NCBI GenBank assembly: GCA_017434525.1
Contig: JAFRFD010000022.1
Span: forward strand, 1 to 42,744
Source: Methanobrevibacter sp.
GTDB taxonomy: Archaea > Methanobacteriota > Methanobacteria > Methanobacteriales > Methanobacteriaceae
Direction of reading: 5' to 3'
Length of the DNA: 42,744 bases
Shown here: piece after piece, positions 1-6,737 of the stretch
How the letters are laid out: each line of letters opens with the position of its first letter
Position numbering within the stretch: position 1 is the stretch's first letter
Position numbers and translations under genes: made by a program
Notes under the pieces: model-generated
Told to the model about the DNA's origin: nothing
What the model saw: the letters and a program-made list of their open reading frames with translations, nothing else
The model's database searches: none

Positions 1-138
1 CTCCCAAAATAGTATAATGAAAACTTCTAAAATAGTATAACAAAAACTCCCAAAATAGTATAATGAAAACTTCTAAAATAGTATAACAAAAACTCCCAAA
101 ATAGTATAATGAAAACTTCCGAAATAGTATAATTAATT
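1..138. repeat. 23-bp tandem repeat in 46-bp higher-order units
   Basis: Six head-to-tail 23-bp copies start at 1, 24, 47, 70, 93 and 116. All contain the core AAATAGTATAA. Odd copies (CTCCC start, ATGAAAA end) are identical to each other; the second and fourth copies (CTTCT start, ACAAAAA end) are identical, so the array was amplified as 46-bp double units. The sixth copy has drifted. The array runs off the left edge, so its full length is unknown. No function can be assigned; the core resembles an AT-rich promoter element. Confidence 0.95.
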
Positions 139-216
139 ATGTAAAGATAATTACCGCCGATGCCTGAGATAGATTTAAATACTTTAACACACAATATATA
201 CACAAGGTGATAATAT

Positions 217-612
217 ATGTATATAACAATAACCGCACTACACAAGTTTCACGGTCAAAAACCATTGAAAATAGACGCAATAGTGAAACTGGTAAAGGAA
301 CCAGACAACAAATACGACACCGAAGCCATAGCATGCGAAATGAGATACTTCGGAAAAATAGGCTATGTTGCAAACAGCACCCACACCGTTGTAAAAGGAT
401 GCATGAGCGGAGGCAGACTGTACGATAAAATCAACGACGAATACTTTGCAAAAATCAAATTCGTCACAGATTCAATTGCAATAGCAAAGGTACTGACTTC
501 AGAAGAGTATGTCGAAGAGGTTGAAAACCCTGAAAGCGATGTTCACTACCTGTGCGAAAATCCCTCAAAGATAGATGTGGACTTCATCAAGAAAAGCCTC
601 GAAGGTGAATAG
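217..612 (+). CDS. HIRAN domain protein
   Basis: Protein of 131 residues. Residues 28-38 (EPDNKYDTEAI) and 46-53 (GKIGYVAN) match the HIRAN signature of a conserved Asp/Asn-rich turn, an 'A(I/V)' strand and a 'G.(I/L)GY(V/L)' strand. HIRAN domains are small OB/SH3-like folds that in eukaryotic HLTF bind the 3' end of single-stranded DNA; in prokaryotes they occur alone or fused to nucleases and helicases, and their role is mostly unknown. Here the domain stands alone with a 60-residue tail lacking recognisable motifs. The start is supported by an AGGTGAT ribosome binding site at 206-212, and an AT-rich TATA-like stretch lies near 172-181. One base separates its stop from the next gene, so the two are almost certainly co-transcribed. 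Family call is firm; DNA binding is inference. Confidence 0.75.
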   Translation: MYITITALHKFHGQKPLKIDAIVKLVKEPDNKYDTEAIACEMRYFGKIGYVANSTHTVVKGCMSGGRLYDKINDEYFAKIKFVTDSIAIAKVLTSEEYVEEVENPESDVHYLCENPSKIDVDFIKKSLEGE

Positions 613-613
613 G

Positions 614-1552
614 ATGATATCAATTCTAAACGACCTCGAATTTATGGACGCACAGGTCCACAAAAACATTGCGATAATTCCACTTAAAACGCCAGCCAAC
701 TACGGCTTTGATGTGATAACCCTCAAGAAAGGCTTTGAGCTGGGCCTTGTTGAAGTCAAGGAATGTGAAACATCAACAGTCAACACACTTGTTGTGAAAA
801 ACAATGCAGTGACACCACTGCTTCTTGTAGACGGTGAGGAGATAATCGGAGGAGACCAGAACCGTATCGTCAATGCGACAATCCTCATCGAGGCCAAAAG
901 CGAAATGAAGGTGCCTGTAAACTGTACAGAACACGGACGCTGGGGATACAAGCACGAGTTCAAACATTCCAACTATATGGCAAACTACAGAACACGCAGC
1001 GCAAAGATAAGGGCATCAATAGCAAACGGCGATGAACAAGGTGCCGTTTGGGATGCAATTGACGTTCTTGAAAACAGCAGGGACTTTTCATCACCGACCC
1101 AGGCAATGTCTGAAAGCTATGACAATGCAAAGGTGGATTTAAGTGAGTTTGCTGATGCATTTGATATAAAAAAAGGACAAAGCGGAGTTGTGGTACTTGT
1201 TGACGGTGAGATGAAAGGCTTTGAGATATTTCTAAACTCAGACGTCTACGGACAGTACCATGAAAAAATCATTAAAAGCTATCTAATCGATGCCGAAATC
1301 AACGATTCGGTCTTTACAATCGATATTGATGTAATAAAAGATAGGATTTCAAAGGCTCTTGACAGCAAGGTCAAAAAGTCAAAAAACAATGGCCTGGAAA
1401 GTCGTTTTGACTTTAAAAACGATGAGGGCATGGGAACCCTCTACACCTTCCAGGACGAGCTCATGCACCTGTCATACTTTACAGGCGCTGAAGATAGTCC
1501 AAATTCAGATTCTCCAAACGTAAACGTTGACTATGATGATATCACAACCTGA
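614..1552 (+). CDS. ARPP-1 family (DUF6569-like) protein
   Basis: Protein of 312 residues when started at the ATG at 614; a longer reading from 575 would overlap the upstream gene in another frame and is unlikely. The N-terminal half carries the pattern of the ARPP-1 domain: a central DGEEIIGGDQNRI stretch at residues 73-85 and CTEHGRW at 104-110, flanked by beta-strand-like segments. The family has no established biochemical activity; in other genomes members are found alone or near ADP-ribosylglycohydrolase and phosphatase-type domains. The C-terminal third is charged and acidic with no motif that I recognise. No signal peptide or membrane segment is visible, so it is probably cytoplasmic. 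It follows the HIRAN gene by one base, and its 3' end overlaps the convergent M-subunit gene by 11 bases. Confidence 0.7.
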   Translation: MISILNDLEFMDAQVHKNIAIIPLKTPANYGFDVITLKKGFELGLVEVKECETSTVNTLVVKNNAVTPLLLVDGEEIIGGDQNRIVNATILIEAKSEMKVPVNCTEHGRWGYKHEFKHSNYMANYRTRSAKIRASIANGDEQGAVWDAIDVLENSRDFSSPTQAMSESYDNAKVDLSEFADAFDIKKGQSGVVVLVDGEMKGFEIFLNSDVYGQYHEKIIKSYLIDAEINDSVFTIDIDVIKDRISKALDSKVKKSKNNGLESRFDFKNDEGMGTLYTFQDELMHLSYFTGAEDSPNSDSPNVNVDYDDITT

Positions 1553-3239
1553 TGTTCAGTTCATCCATCATCATATCTATTTTTCTGTTCAGTTCCTTGA
1601 GGTTGGATTCCATATCCTCTTTCTGGTGTTTCAGCTCCCTGAGGGATATGAATTCTCCTTCAAACGTATCCACATACCTTGAAATTGCAAGGTTGAACTC
1701 GTTTTTCTCAATTTCTGAAAGGCTGACAACATTTGAGAACCTCTCAATGCTTTTTCTTTTGACATATGCGTCAACTACACGGTTCATGGTTTTATTGTCA
1801 AGCACCAGGTTTCTTTTGAAAAGCCCCGGAACGGAATACGGACTTCTTTTGGTGTCATAGTCGGTTGATGTGTCGATGAAGACTATGTCATCGGTTGACT
1901 TGTTTTTTCGAAACACCACAATGATTTCCGATCGGTTAGGTCTTGAAATGCCGTCGGGAATGCTTATGATTGCATCGACGTAATTTTTAGCAACAGTCAG
2001 GTATTTTCTTAATGTTTCAAGTGAGTTTTTAAACAAAAACCCTTGTGACATGCTGACCGCCATGACCCCGTCGTCTTTAAGGCAGTTTATGAGGTTTATT
2101 AAAAACAGGTACTCGCTGTCTTTTAGTGACTCGAATTCGCCGTAGAATTCCATCTCAGAGCCCCTTTCAATATCAATCTTTCTTAGGATGTTTTCAAGGG
2201 CCTCGTTTAGCTCATCATCCCTCATGAATGAGTTTTCATCCATGTCGAACCTAGATGTGAGGACATCCTCAAGCTGCTTTCTCTTGTTTCTTTTTGCCAT
2301 TTCGGCATTTTGTGCGCTGTTGAGTCTCTTCAGGTTTTTAGGTGTTATCGGAGGAATTCTTGAGATGATCACGTCAAAGGATGTTGAGTCGATGCCCACG
2401 GATTCCAGCGGAGAGCCGTACTCGAGAAAGACACTGTCCAAATCGAAGTGGTTCAGGTAAAGCTTGACTATGCTTGAGCAGTATGTAATCTTGTCCAGTC
2501 CCTTTCCGTAGCTTGCGCCGAATCCCCATTCGTAATGCCATTTCAAATCTATTATGGATGATGCATCCCTTAAAAACGGATTGTAGACATTTTCACTTTT
2601 CGGTTTGATTGAGCTCACTATTGCCGACAGCATGTCCGTGATGTAGTCCGGATCATGGTCGATGTTCATGAGCTTGGACTGGCATAACTTGTCGAATACC
2701 CTTTCGAACGGATATCTCCTTTCCTGAACGTCGAGCTTTGAGATTGAATAGATGATGTCCTTGACGATGAGATGGCTTTCGCCTTCAAACTCAAACTTGT
2801 TGAGGTTGATTTCCTGCTCCACGCTTTCGAAAATGAAGTTGAAGTACTTCTCGTAGTTGGAGTTTTTTGGAAACTCGACGTTTTCTGAGAATGCCTTGAA
2901 GAATTTGTGTATGAAAAACCTCTCTGAGTATGAGCTGTTTATCACCTCATCTATAAAGAAGTCGGGGCTTTTGATGTGGTATCCGAACATCTCGAATGCG
3001 TCCCTCCTTAAAAGCTGGTGGGACATGTCGTTTTCGTATGCCTCATCCAATGTGACCGCCTTGTCCTCGATGACGCTTAAAAAGTATTCCTTAAGCAGGT
3101 CTGAGCAGTACTTGTATAAGAACGAATAGACGAGAAGGTATGAGACGTCCGGGGAAAGTTCGACCTGGCGTGTCTTTGAGAGGATGTTTCTTAAAATCTT
3201 GTAGTTTCGTGATGATTTTGGCCTATTCACCCAAATCAC
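1542..3239 (-). CDS. HsdM-like N6-adenine methylase homologue with degenerate catalytic motifs
   Basis: Protein of 565 residues laid out like the modification subunit of type I restriction systems: a helical N-terminal region (about 1-190), a Rossmann methyltransferase region (about 210-460) and a C-terminal coiled coil (about 520-562). The context 'FDVII..(N)PP' is present, but the catalytic motif IV NPP(Y/F) reads SRIPPI at 293-298, and the SAM-binding motif I (DPACGSG type) reads NPFLRDAS at 220-227. Both changes remove residues needed for methyl transfer, so I infer a catalytically dead protein that keeps the fold. It follows the S-like gene with a 17-base overlap. A GTG at 3230 is an alternative start. 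No HsdR gene is present in the window. Fold assignment is fairly firm; loss of activity is inference from sequence. Confidence 0.72.
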   Translation of the reverse strand: MIWVNRPKSSRNYKILRNILSKTRQVELSPDVSYLLVYSFLYKYCSDLLKEYFLSVIEDKAVTLDEAYENDMSHQLLRRDAFEMFGYHIKSPDFFIDEVINSSYSERFFIHKFFKAFSENVEFPKNSNYEKYFNFIFESVEQEINLNKFEFEGESHLIVKDIIYSISKLDVQERRYPFERVFDKLCQSKLMNIDHDPDYITDMLSAIVSSIKPKSENVYNPFLRDASSIIDLKWHYEWGFGASYGKGLDKITYCSSIVKLYLNHFDLDSVFLEYGSPLESVGIDSTSFDVIISRIPPITPKNLKRLNSAQNAEMAKRNKRKQLEDVLTSRFDMDENSFMRDDELNEALENILRKIDIERGSEMEFYGEFESLKDSEYLFLINLINCLKDDGVMAVSMSQGFLFKNSLETLRKYLTVAKNYVDAIISIPDGISRPNRSEIIVVFRKNKSTDDIVFIDTSTDYDTKRSPYSVPGLFKRNLVLDNKTMNRVVDAYVKRKSIERFSNVVSLSEIEKNEFNLAISRYVDTFEGEFISLRELKHQKEDMESNLKELNRKIDMMMDELNIRL

Positions 3240-3792
3240 CCCAGAGCTTGTTCAAGATTCCCTCCTTGAGGTTTCTATCATATTCCACAACTTTCAGGTC
3301 TTCTTCGATTTTCTCGTTTATTGTGTTTAAAAGCTCGCCGTATCTCACCTGTGTTTCAAGGTCAGGTATTCGAAGCTCAATTTCCTTTATTTGTCTAAGT
3401 GATGCATGAGGTATTCTTTCGGTTGATGAGAGTTCATAAAGCTGCTTTTTGACGTGGGCGTTGGTTAGAAGATGGGATATGAATGAGGGGTCGTAGCCCT
3501 CATGAAGCCTTATTATGGCTATCCTGTCACTTATGACAAGTCCCCCTTTTTTGACGCATACCACATCATATGGATACGGCATCTTCATAAGGACATCTCC
3601 CGGATGGGTGAAATGGTGAGGTTTTAGGTTTTCCGGATTGAGTTTCAGTCTCTGGAAGTCATCCAGGATTCCGTCCTTTTTTATTGATCTTTGCACTATT
3701 ACTTCAAATTCTTCTCCATCATCTCTAAGGTATCGCCTGTAAGAGAGGCCGGTGTAAACCTCGGCGATATCCTTCAGTTTTAATCTGTTCAT
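3223..3792 (-). CDS. Half-length type I restriction specificity (HsdS-like) subunit
   Basis: Protein of 189 residues resembling one target-recognition domain plus one helical conserved region of HsdS. The N-terminus (KLKDIAEVYTGLSYRR) is the usual entry to a TRD; the 'HPGDVLMKMPYP' and 'DRIAIIRL' segments match the middle; 'LRQIKEIELRIPDLETQVRYGELL' leads into the C-terminal helical spacer (about 145-189). Normal HsdS proteins have two TRDs and about 400 residues, so this would have to dimerise to read a bipartite site, as known half-S subunits do. It is the first gene of a two-gene unit and overlaps the M-like gene downstream by 17 bases. With a degenerate M partner and no R subunit, its likely remaining task is DNA binding. 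Family call is solid; the role is open. Confidence 0.78.
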   Translation of the reverse strand: MNRLKLKDIAEVYTGLSYRRYLRDDGEEFEVIVQRSIKKDGILDDFQRLKLNPENLKPHHFTHPGDVLMKMPYPYDVVCVKKGGLVISDRIAIIRLHEGYDPSFISHLLTNAHVKKQLYELSSTERIPHASLRQIKEIELRIPDLETQVRYGELLNTINEKIEEDLKVVEYDRNLKEGILNKLWGDLGE

Positions 3793-3919
3793 GTTTTGGC
3801 CCCTTTGATGTTTTTATGATGTGGTTGGCGGCCACATCATTGGTGGTGGTTGAAACAAGCACATCTGTGATTTTTTAGTGTAATATGTTGTTTCATGGTC
3901 ATTAGTCTTTGATGGCGGG

Positions 3920-4267
3920 CTATTGGTAGAGCCCGTCGACATCATCCAAAAGAGGTGCTTCTGGAACTTCCGAAGGGTCAACCTTCTCGGTGGACACGCC
4001 TCCGATAACTCCGATGCTTTGGATGTTATCCTTGAGGACGGTTGTTGATGTCACTCCGTGTCCCTGCGGTGAAAGGACAAACAGGTCGAGAAACACTTCG
4101 TCCTCTCCAACGATGAATGCCGGCTCGATTGGTTCGGCTGATTTGGTTTGGACCTTGATTAGAATGTGTTTGGCCTCGTTTTCGCCTTCAATTCCGATTT
4201 CGTCACGGATTGTCTTGTCAAGGCTTTTTACCTTGTCGCTCCAGTTGATTGAATGGTCATGGTTCAC
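3920..4267 (-). CDS. Conserved-looking hypothetical protein
   Basis: Small 115-residue acidic protein that I do not recognise. It starts with GTG, supported by an AGGTGAT site a few bases upstream; no ATG near the N-terminus would fit better. There is no signal peptide or membrane helix, and the centre (about 35-90) looks like alternating beta strands (ILIKVQ, AFIVGE, VFLDLFVLS). The tail is proline- and acid-rich. The gene stands alone: 127 bases separate it from the M/S pair downstream and 324 bases from the MtrA paralogue upstream. Codon use and base composition are like the neighbouring core genes, which argues for a real gene. Confidence 0.6.
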   Translation of the reverse strand: MNHDHSINWSDKVKSLDKTIRDEIGIEGENEAKHILIKVQTKSAEPIEPAFIVGEDEVFLDLFVLSPQGHGVTSTTVLKDNIQSIGVIGGVSTEKVDPSEVPEAPLLDDVDGLYQ

Positions 4268-4591
4268 GTTATCACCTACTTTGCTTATTATCCCACTTTT
4301 TGTGGTTGGCTTTCAACTATCTTTTTTGGAAAAAAACATTTTTGGTGAAATGCTTATTTCCAAATGAACTACAATTTGCAATAATATGTTAGCATTAATA
4401 GTATATAAACTTTGCGATTATTACAAGATTTTCTTAAAAAATTCAACATATCATTGCCGTAAATAGTTATATCTTTTAGGTAGTATATAAACCTTACTGT
4501 TTTTACTGCATATTTTAAAAAAAGACACAAATGTGTTTTTGTGATAATGTGAAAAATCTTAAAAAAAAAAAAATAGAAATGAAAGCCGAAG
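4268..4591. other. Intergenic stretch with two TATA-like boxes
   Basis: No coding region is visible here. The sequence AGTATATAAAC occurs twice, at 4400-4410 and 4482-4492; read on the minus strand it gives GTTTATATACT, close to the archaeal TATA consensus, and could provide tandem promoters for the gene ending at 3920. An imperfect hairpin with a GACAC/GTGTT core lies near 4524-4542. Confidence 0.4.
4561..4573 (-). terminator. T13 run after the MtrA paralogue gene
   Basis: An uninterrupted run of 13 A on the plus strand gives 13 T on the minus strand, 18 bases after the stop codon of the MtrA-like gene. T-rich tracts of this kind end transcription in archaea without needing a hairpin. Confidence 0.7.
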
Positions 4592-5158
4592 CTATTCTTC
4601 AGCTTCCTTTTTGTCCTTCTTGTCCTTGGAAACGATTACCATCCTTTCATTTTCCTCATCGACTTCCATGACAATAGGTTCGCCTTCAACGGCACCAGGG
4701 TCCTTTTCAACGCATTCCTTGATTTTGGCGTTGATTGCACCTGTGTCCTCGGTGTCAATCAGGTCAATGATTTCAAGTTGGTTCTGGAACCTTTCGATAC
4801 CGTCCAAAGGAATGTTTTCAACAAACGGAATCGCTCCGGTTGCACCGGTTATCTTCTTTTTGTCCGGATCCGCACCATTTTCATACAGTGCCTTTATGCT
4901 CTGGCCTGTGATGTGGCCTTGCACTTCGGCGCCTGTGACGATTAAAAAGCGGATGTTGGGATTTGAGATGATGTTTGCAACAACCTTTTCGATTCCCAGG
5001 TTTTCTGTTTTGCACGGACCTGCAATCGCTGCGCCTGAAAGCTCTCCTTCAATGTGAGAGGCAAGTGTGGTTACAGCAACAGGACTTTCAGGATCGCCCA
5101 CAATGTAATCCCCACTGATTACCGGCCAGCCGTCTGCAGGAGCTTTTTTATCTGCCAT
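4592..5158 (-). CDS. mtrA2: Soluble MtrA paralogue (H4MPT S-methyltransferase subunit A, corrinoid protein)
   Basis: Protein of 188 residues matching MtrA, the cobalamin-carrying subunit of the membrane-bound Na+-pumping methyl-tetrahydromethanopterin:coenzyme M methyltransferase. Diagnostic segments are [13 protein letters not shown] near the N-terminus, [15 protein letters not shown] at 46-60, and [12 protein letters not shown] at 76-87, where His82 matches the histidine that ligates cobalt. Canonical MtrA (about 240 residues) ends in a transmembrane helix; here the C-terminus is a highly charged [11 protein letters not shown] tail with no hydrophobic segment, so this copy should be soluble. 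No other mtr genes are adjacent. The start at 5158 is preferred over the ATG at 5173 because GGAGGT at 5165-5170 is a perfect ribosome binding site for it. A role outside the Mtr complex is likely but unproven; the symbol is a convenience label for a second copy. Confidence 0.88.
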   Translation of the reverse strand: MADKKAPADGWPVISGDYIVGDPESPVAVTTLASHIEGELSGAAIAGPCKTENLGIEKVVANIISNPNIRFLIVTGAEVQGHITGQSIKALYENGADPDKKKITGATGAIPFVENIPLDGIERFQNQLEIIDLIDTEDTGAINAKIKECVEKDPGAVEGEPIVMEVDEENERMVIVSKDKKDKKEAEE

Positions 5159-5260
5159 TTCATTAACCTCCATAGATTTTTTTGTTATTTATGAATATAT
5201 TATAAAGTTTATTTAAATATTTTGCAAGTTGACTTTGAAAATCTTTTATTGGGCGTTCTT

Positions 5261-5285
5261 AAAACAAAAATATTTAAATTGCTGC
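5261..5285 (+). promoter_or_regulatory. TATA-like element upstream of PAP2 gene
   Basis: The stretch AAATATTTAAAT at 5268-5279 lies about 25-30 bases before the ATG at 5302, the usual distance from an archaeal TATA box to the transcription start. There is no clear ribosome binding site before the ATG, so the transcript may be leaderless. Inferred from sequence only. Confidence 0.4.
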
Positions 5286-5301
5286 TTTAAAAATAATACC
5301 G

Positions 5302-5826
5302 ATGAGCTTAAACATTGACTTATTCTATTTAATTAACAACGGCTGTGCAAATCCTGCCTTTGATGTGATAATGCCGCACATTAGCGACTGCGGAGGATTC
5401 GTGACTCTGCTTGTCATCTGCGTTTTGGCGATTCTGGTCTTGAGGCATTACAAAAGGCAGAGGTATTTGGAAATTGCCAAGATGTGCCTTTATGCGTTGG
5501 TATTGTCCGGTGTGATTGCTGCATGCCTTAAGCTTGCCTACCACTCACCGAGGCCCTTTACCGTTCTTGAAAATGTTCGCCAGCTTACAATACCTACCGA
5601 GCCGAATTCCTTTCCCTCAGGCCACACATCATCAACATTCAGCGTGGTGAGCGTTCTTGTCTGGACGCTTCGCGAAAACAAGGCCGTGGTTTGTTTGTTG
5701 GTACTCTTTGCATTTCTTCTCGCCTTTTCAAGAATATATGTCGGGGTACACTACCCATTTGACGTGCTTGTAGGTGCAATCGTCGGCGTTTCAAGCGGCG
5801 CCGTCGTGTTGAAACTGAAATCCTAG
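5302..5826 (+). CDS. PAP2-family membrane phosphatase
   Basis: Integral membrane protein of 174 residues with the full phosphatase signature of the PAP2 superfamily: KLAYHSPRP at 77-85 (KX6RP), PSGH at 105-108 and SRIYVGVHYPFD at 143-154 (SRX5HX3D). Four to six hydrophobic segments surround these motifs. Such enzymes hydrolyse lipid-linked pyrophosphates or phosphatidic-type substrates on the outer face of the membrane; in an archaeon, recycling of undecaprenyl- or polyprenyl-type carrier pyrophosphate, as needed for glycan and wall synthesis, is plausible. The substrate cannot be read from sequence. It is transcribed alone, divergently from the MtrA paralogue and convergently with the next gene, whose 3' end it overlaps by 4 bases. 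Confidence 0.88.
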   Translation: MSLNIDLFYLINNGCANPAFDVIMPHISDCGGFVTLLVICVLAILVLRHYKRQRYLEIAKMCLYALVLSGVIAACLKLAYHSPRPFTVLENVRQLTIPTEPNSFPSGHTSSTFSVVSVLVWTLRENKAVVCLLVLFAFLLAFSRIYVGVHYPFDVLVGAIVGVSSGAVVLKLKS

Positions 5827-6113
5827 AAATAAAGCTCTGACGGATTTCCTATATATTCGAAGTCATCCTTGTTTTCGAGATACTTGACTCCTATCACCTT
5901 GCCGTCGGCAAATACTGTAACGACGCTCATGCCGTCATCGACATCTATGACAATGACCTTTCTATCTTCTCCGCTTCTGGCTTCAATCTTGATTATCCCA
6001 TCATTTTCAAGAAGGGTAGGCTCTTCAAAATCGTTTGCAATGTCTGTGGAATACCAGTGCTGAGGCAGCTTTATTCTAATGTCCAAATCATCCAATAAAT
6101 CCTTAACGTGCAT
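5823..6113 (-). CDS. Hypothetical protein
   Basis: Acidic protein of 96 residues with no family that I recognise. The sequence alternates short strands (IIKIEAR, VIVIDVDD, SVVTVFADGKVIGVKYL), suggesting a small beta-rich cytoplasmic domain, preceded by an amphipathic N-terminal helix (MHVKDLLDDLDIRI). The ATG has a GGAGTT ribosome binding site eight bases upstream. It overlaps the PAP2 gene at its 3' end by 4 bases in the convergent sense. Base composition matches the surrounding core genes. Confidence 0.6.
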   Translation of the reverse strand: MHVKDLLDDLDIRIKLPQHWYSTDIANDFEEPTLLENDGIIKIEARSGEDRKVIVIDVDDGMSVVTVFADGKVIGVKYLENKDDFEYIGNPSELYF

Positions 6114-6186
6114 TTTAACAACTCCTTACCCATAGTTTGACCTGAGAATATTTAAAGATTTTGTCACTAAACAAGGGTGAATTCGG

Positions 6187-6705
6187 TTATACAAGAAAGT
6201 GAATCTTTTCCTTGTCGATGTCATCAATCGTATGTGGTTCGGGAATGTCGTCGGAATGGCCCAAAGCCATGATGCCCACAATCCTGTAATGATTGTCTAT
6301 TTTTACGATGTCCCTTACAATCTCTTCCGCATCGACGCCGTCCTTTTCTCTTAAATGGATTTGAACCCAGCAGCTTCCGATTCCCAAATCGGTGGCTGCA
6401 AGATGAAGATATGTGAGAGCGATTGATGAGTCCTCACACCATGTGTCTGCAACCATTGTGTCTGCAATGACGACGATTGCCTTGTCTGCTCCGGCAATGA
6501 GCTGTGAGCCATGGTCCTTTGCATTTGCAAGTTGGCTTAATGTTTCCTTTCGCTCAACCACCAGAAAGTTTACAGGCTTTCTGTTCATGCTTGAGGGAGC
6601 CAAAAGTCCTGCCTTGAGAATCTTGTCAAGCTCGTCTTTGGTAATCTTTTCATCCGAAAATTTTCTGGTTGATCTTCTTTTAAGTAATACGTCCATGAAT
6701 TCCAT
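6187..6705 (-). CDS. Nitroreductase-family flavoprotein
   Basis: Protein of 172 residues with the nitroreductase layout: RRSTRKFSDEKIT at 10-22 (phosphate-binding arginines), LLAPSSMNRKPVNFLVV at 34-50, a central helix with EDSSIALTYLHLAATDLGIGSCWV at about 90-113, and the closing 'IVGIMALGHSDD' strand. These enzymes bind FMN as homodimers and reduce nitro, quinone or related compounds with NAD(P)H; archaeal members often have unknown natural substrates. The length is at the short end of the family (170-220), which fits the methanogen type. A second ATG nine bases downstream (MDVLL) is an equally good start. It stands alone between two minus-strand genes. Confidence 0.85.
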   Translation of the reverse strand: MEFMDVLLKRRSTRKFSDEKITKDELDKILKAGLLAPSSMNRKPVNFLVVERKETLSQLANAKDHGSQLIAGADKAIVVIADTMVADTWCEDSSIALTYLHLAATDLGIGSCWVQIHLREKDGVDAEEIVRDIVKIDNHYRIVGIMALGHSDDIPEPHTIDDIDKEKIHFLV

Positions 6706-6737
6706 GGTTAAAATTAGTATTTTGAAATATAAAAGAA

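Noticed and set aside
27..245. Open minus-strand frame of 72 codons across the left tandem repeat
   Set aside because: It exists only because the 23-bp repeat has no stop in any minus frame; composition is low-complexity hydrophobic and it overlaps the HIRAN promoter and start.
1552..1860. 102-codon plus-strand frame opposite the M-like gene
   Set aside because: Ser/Phe-rich complement of a coding strand, no ribosome binding site, and it is covered by the M-like gene with clear domain structure.
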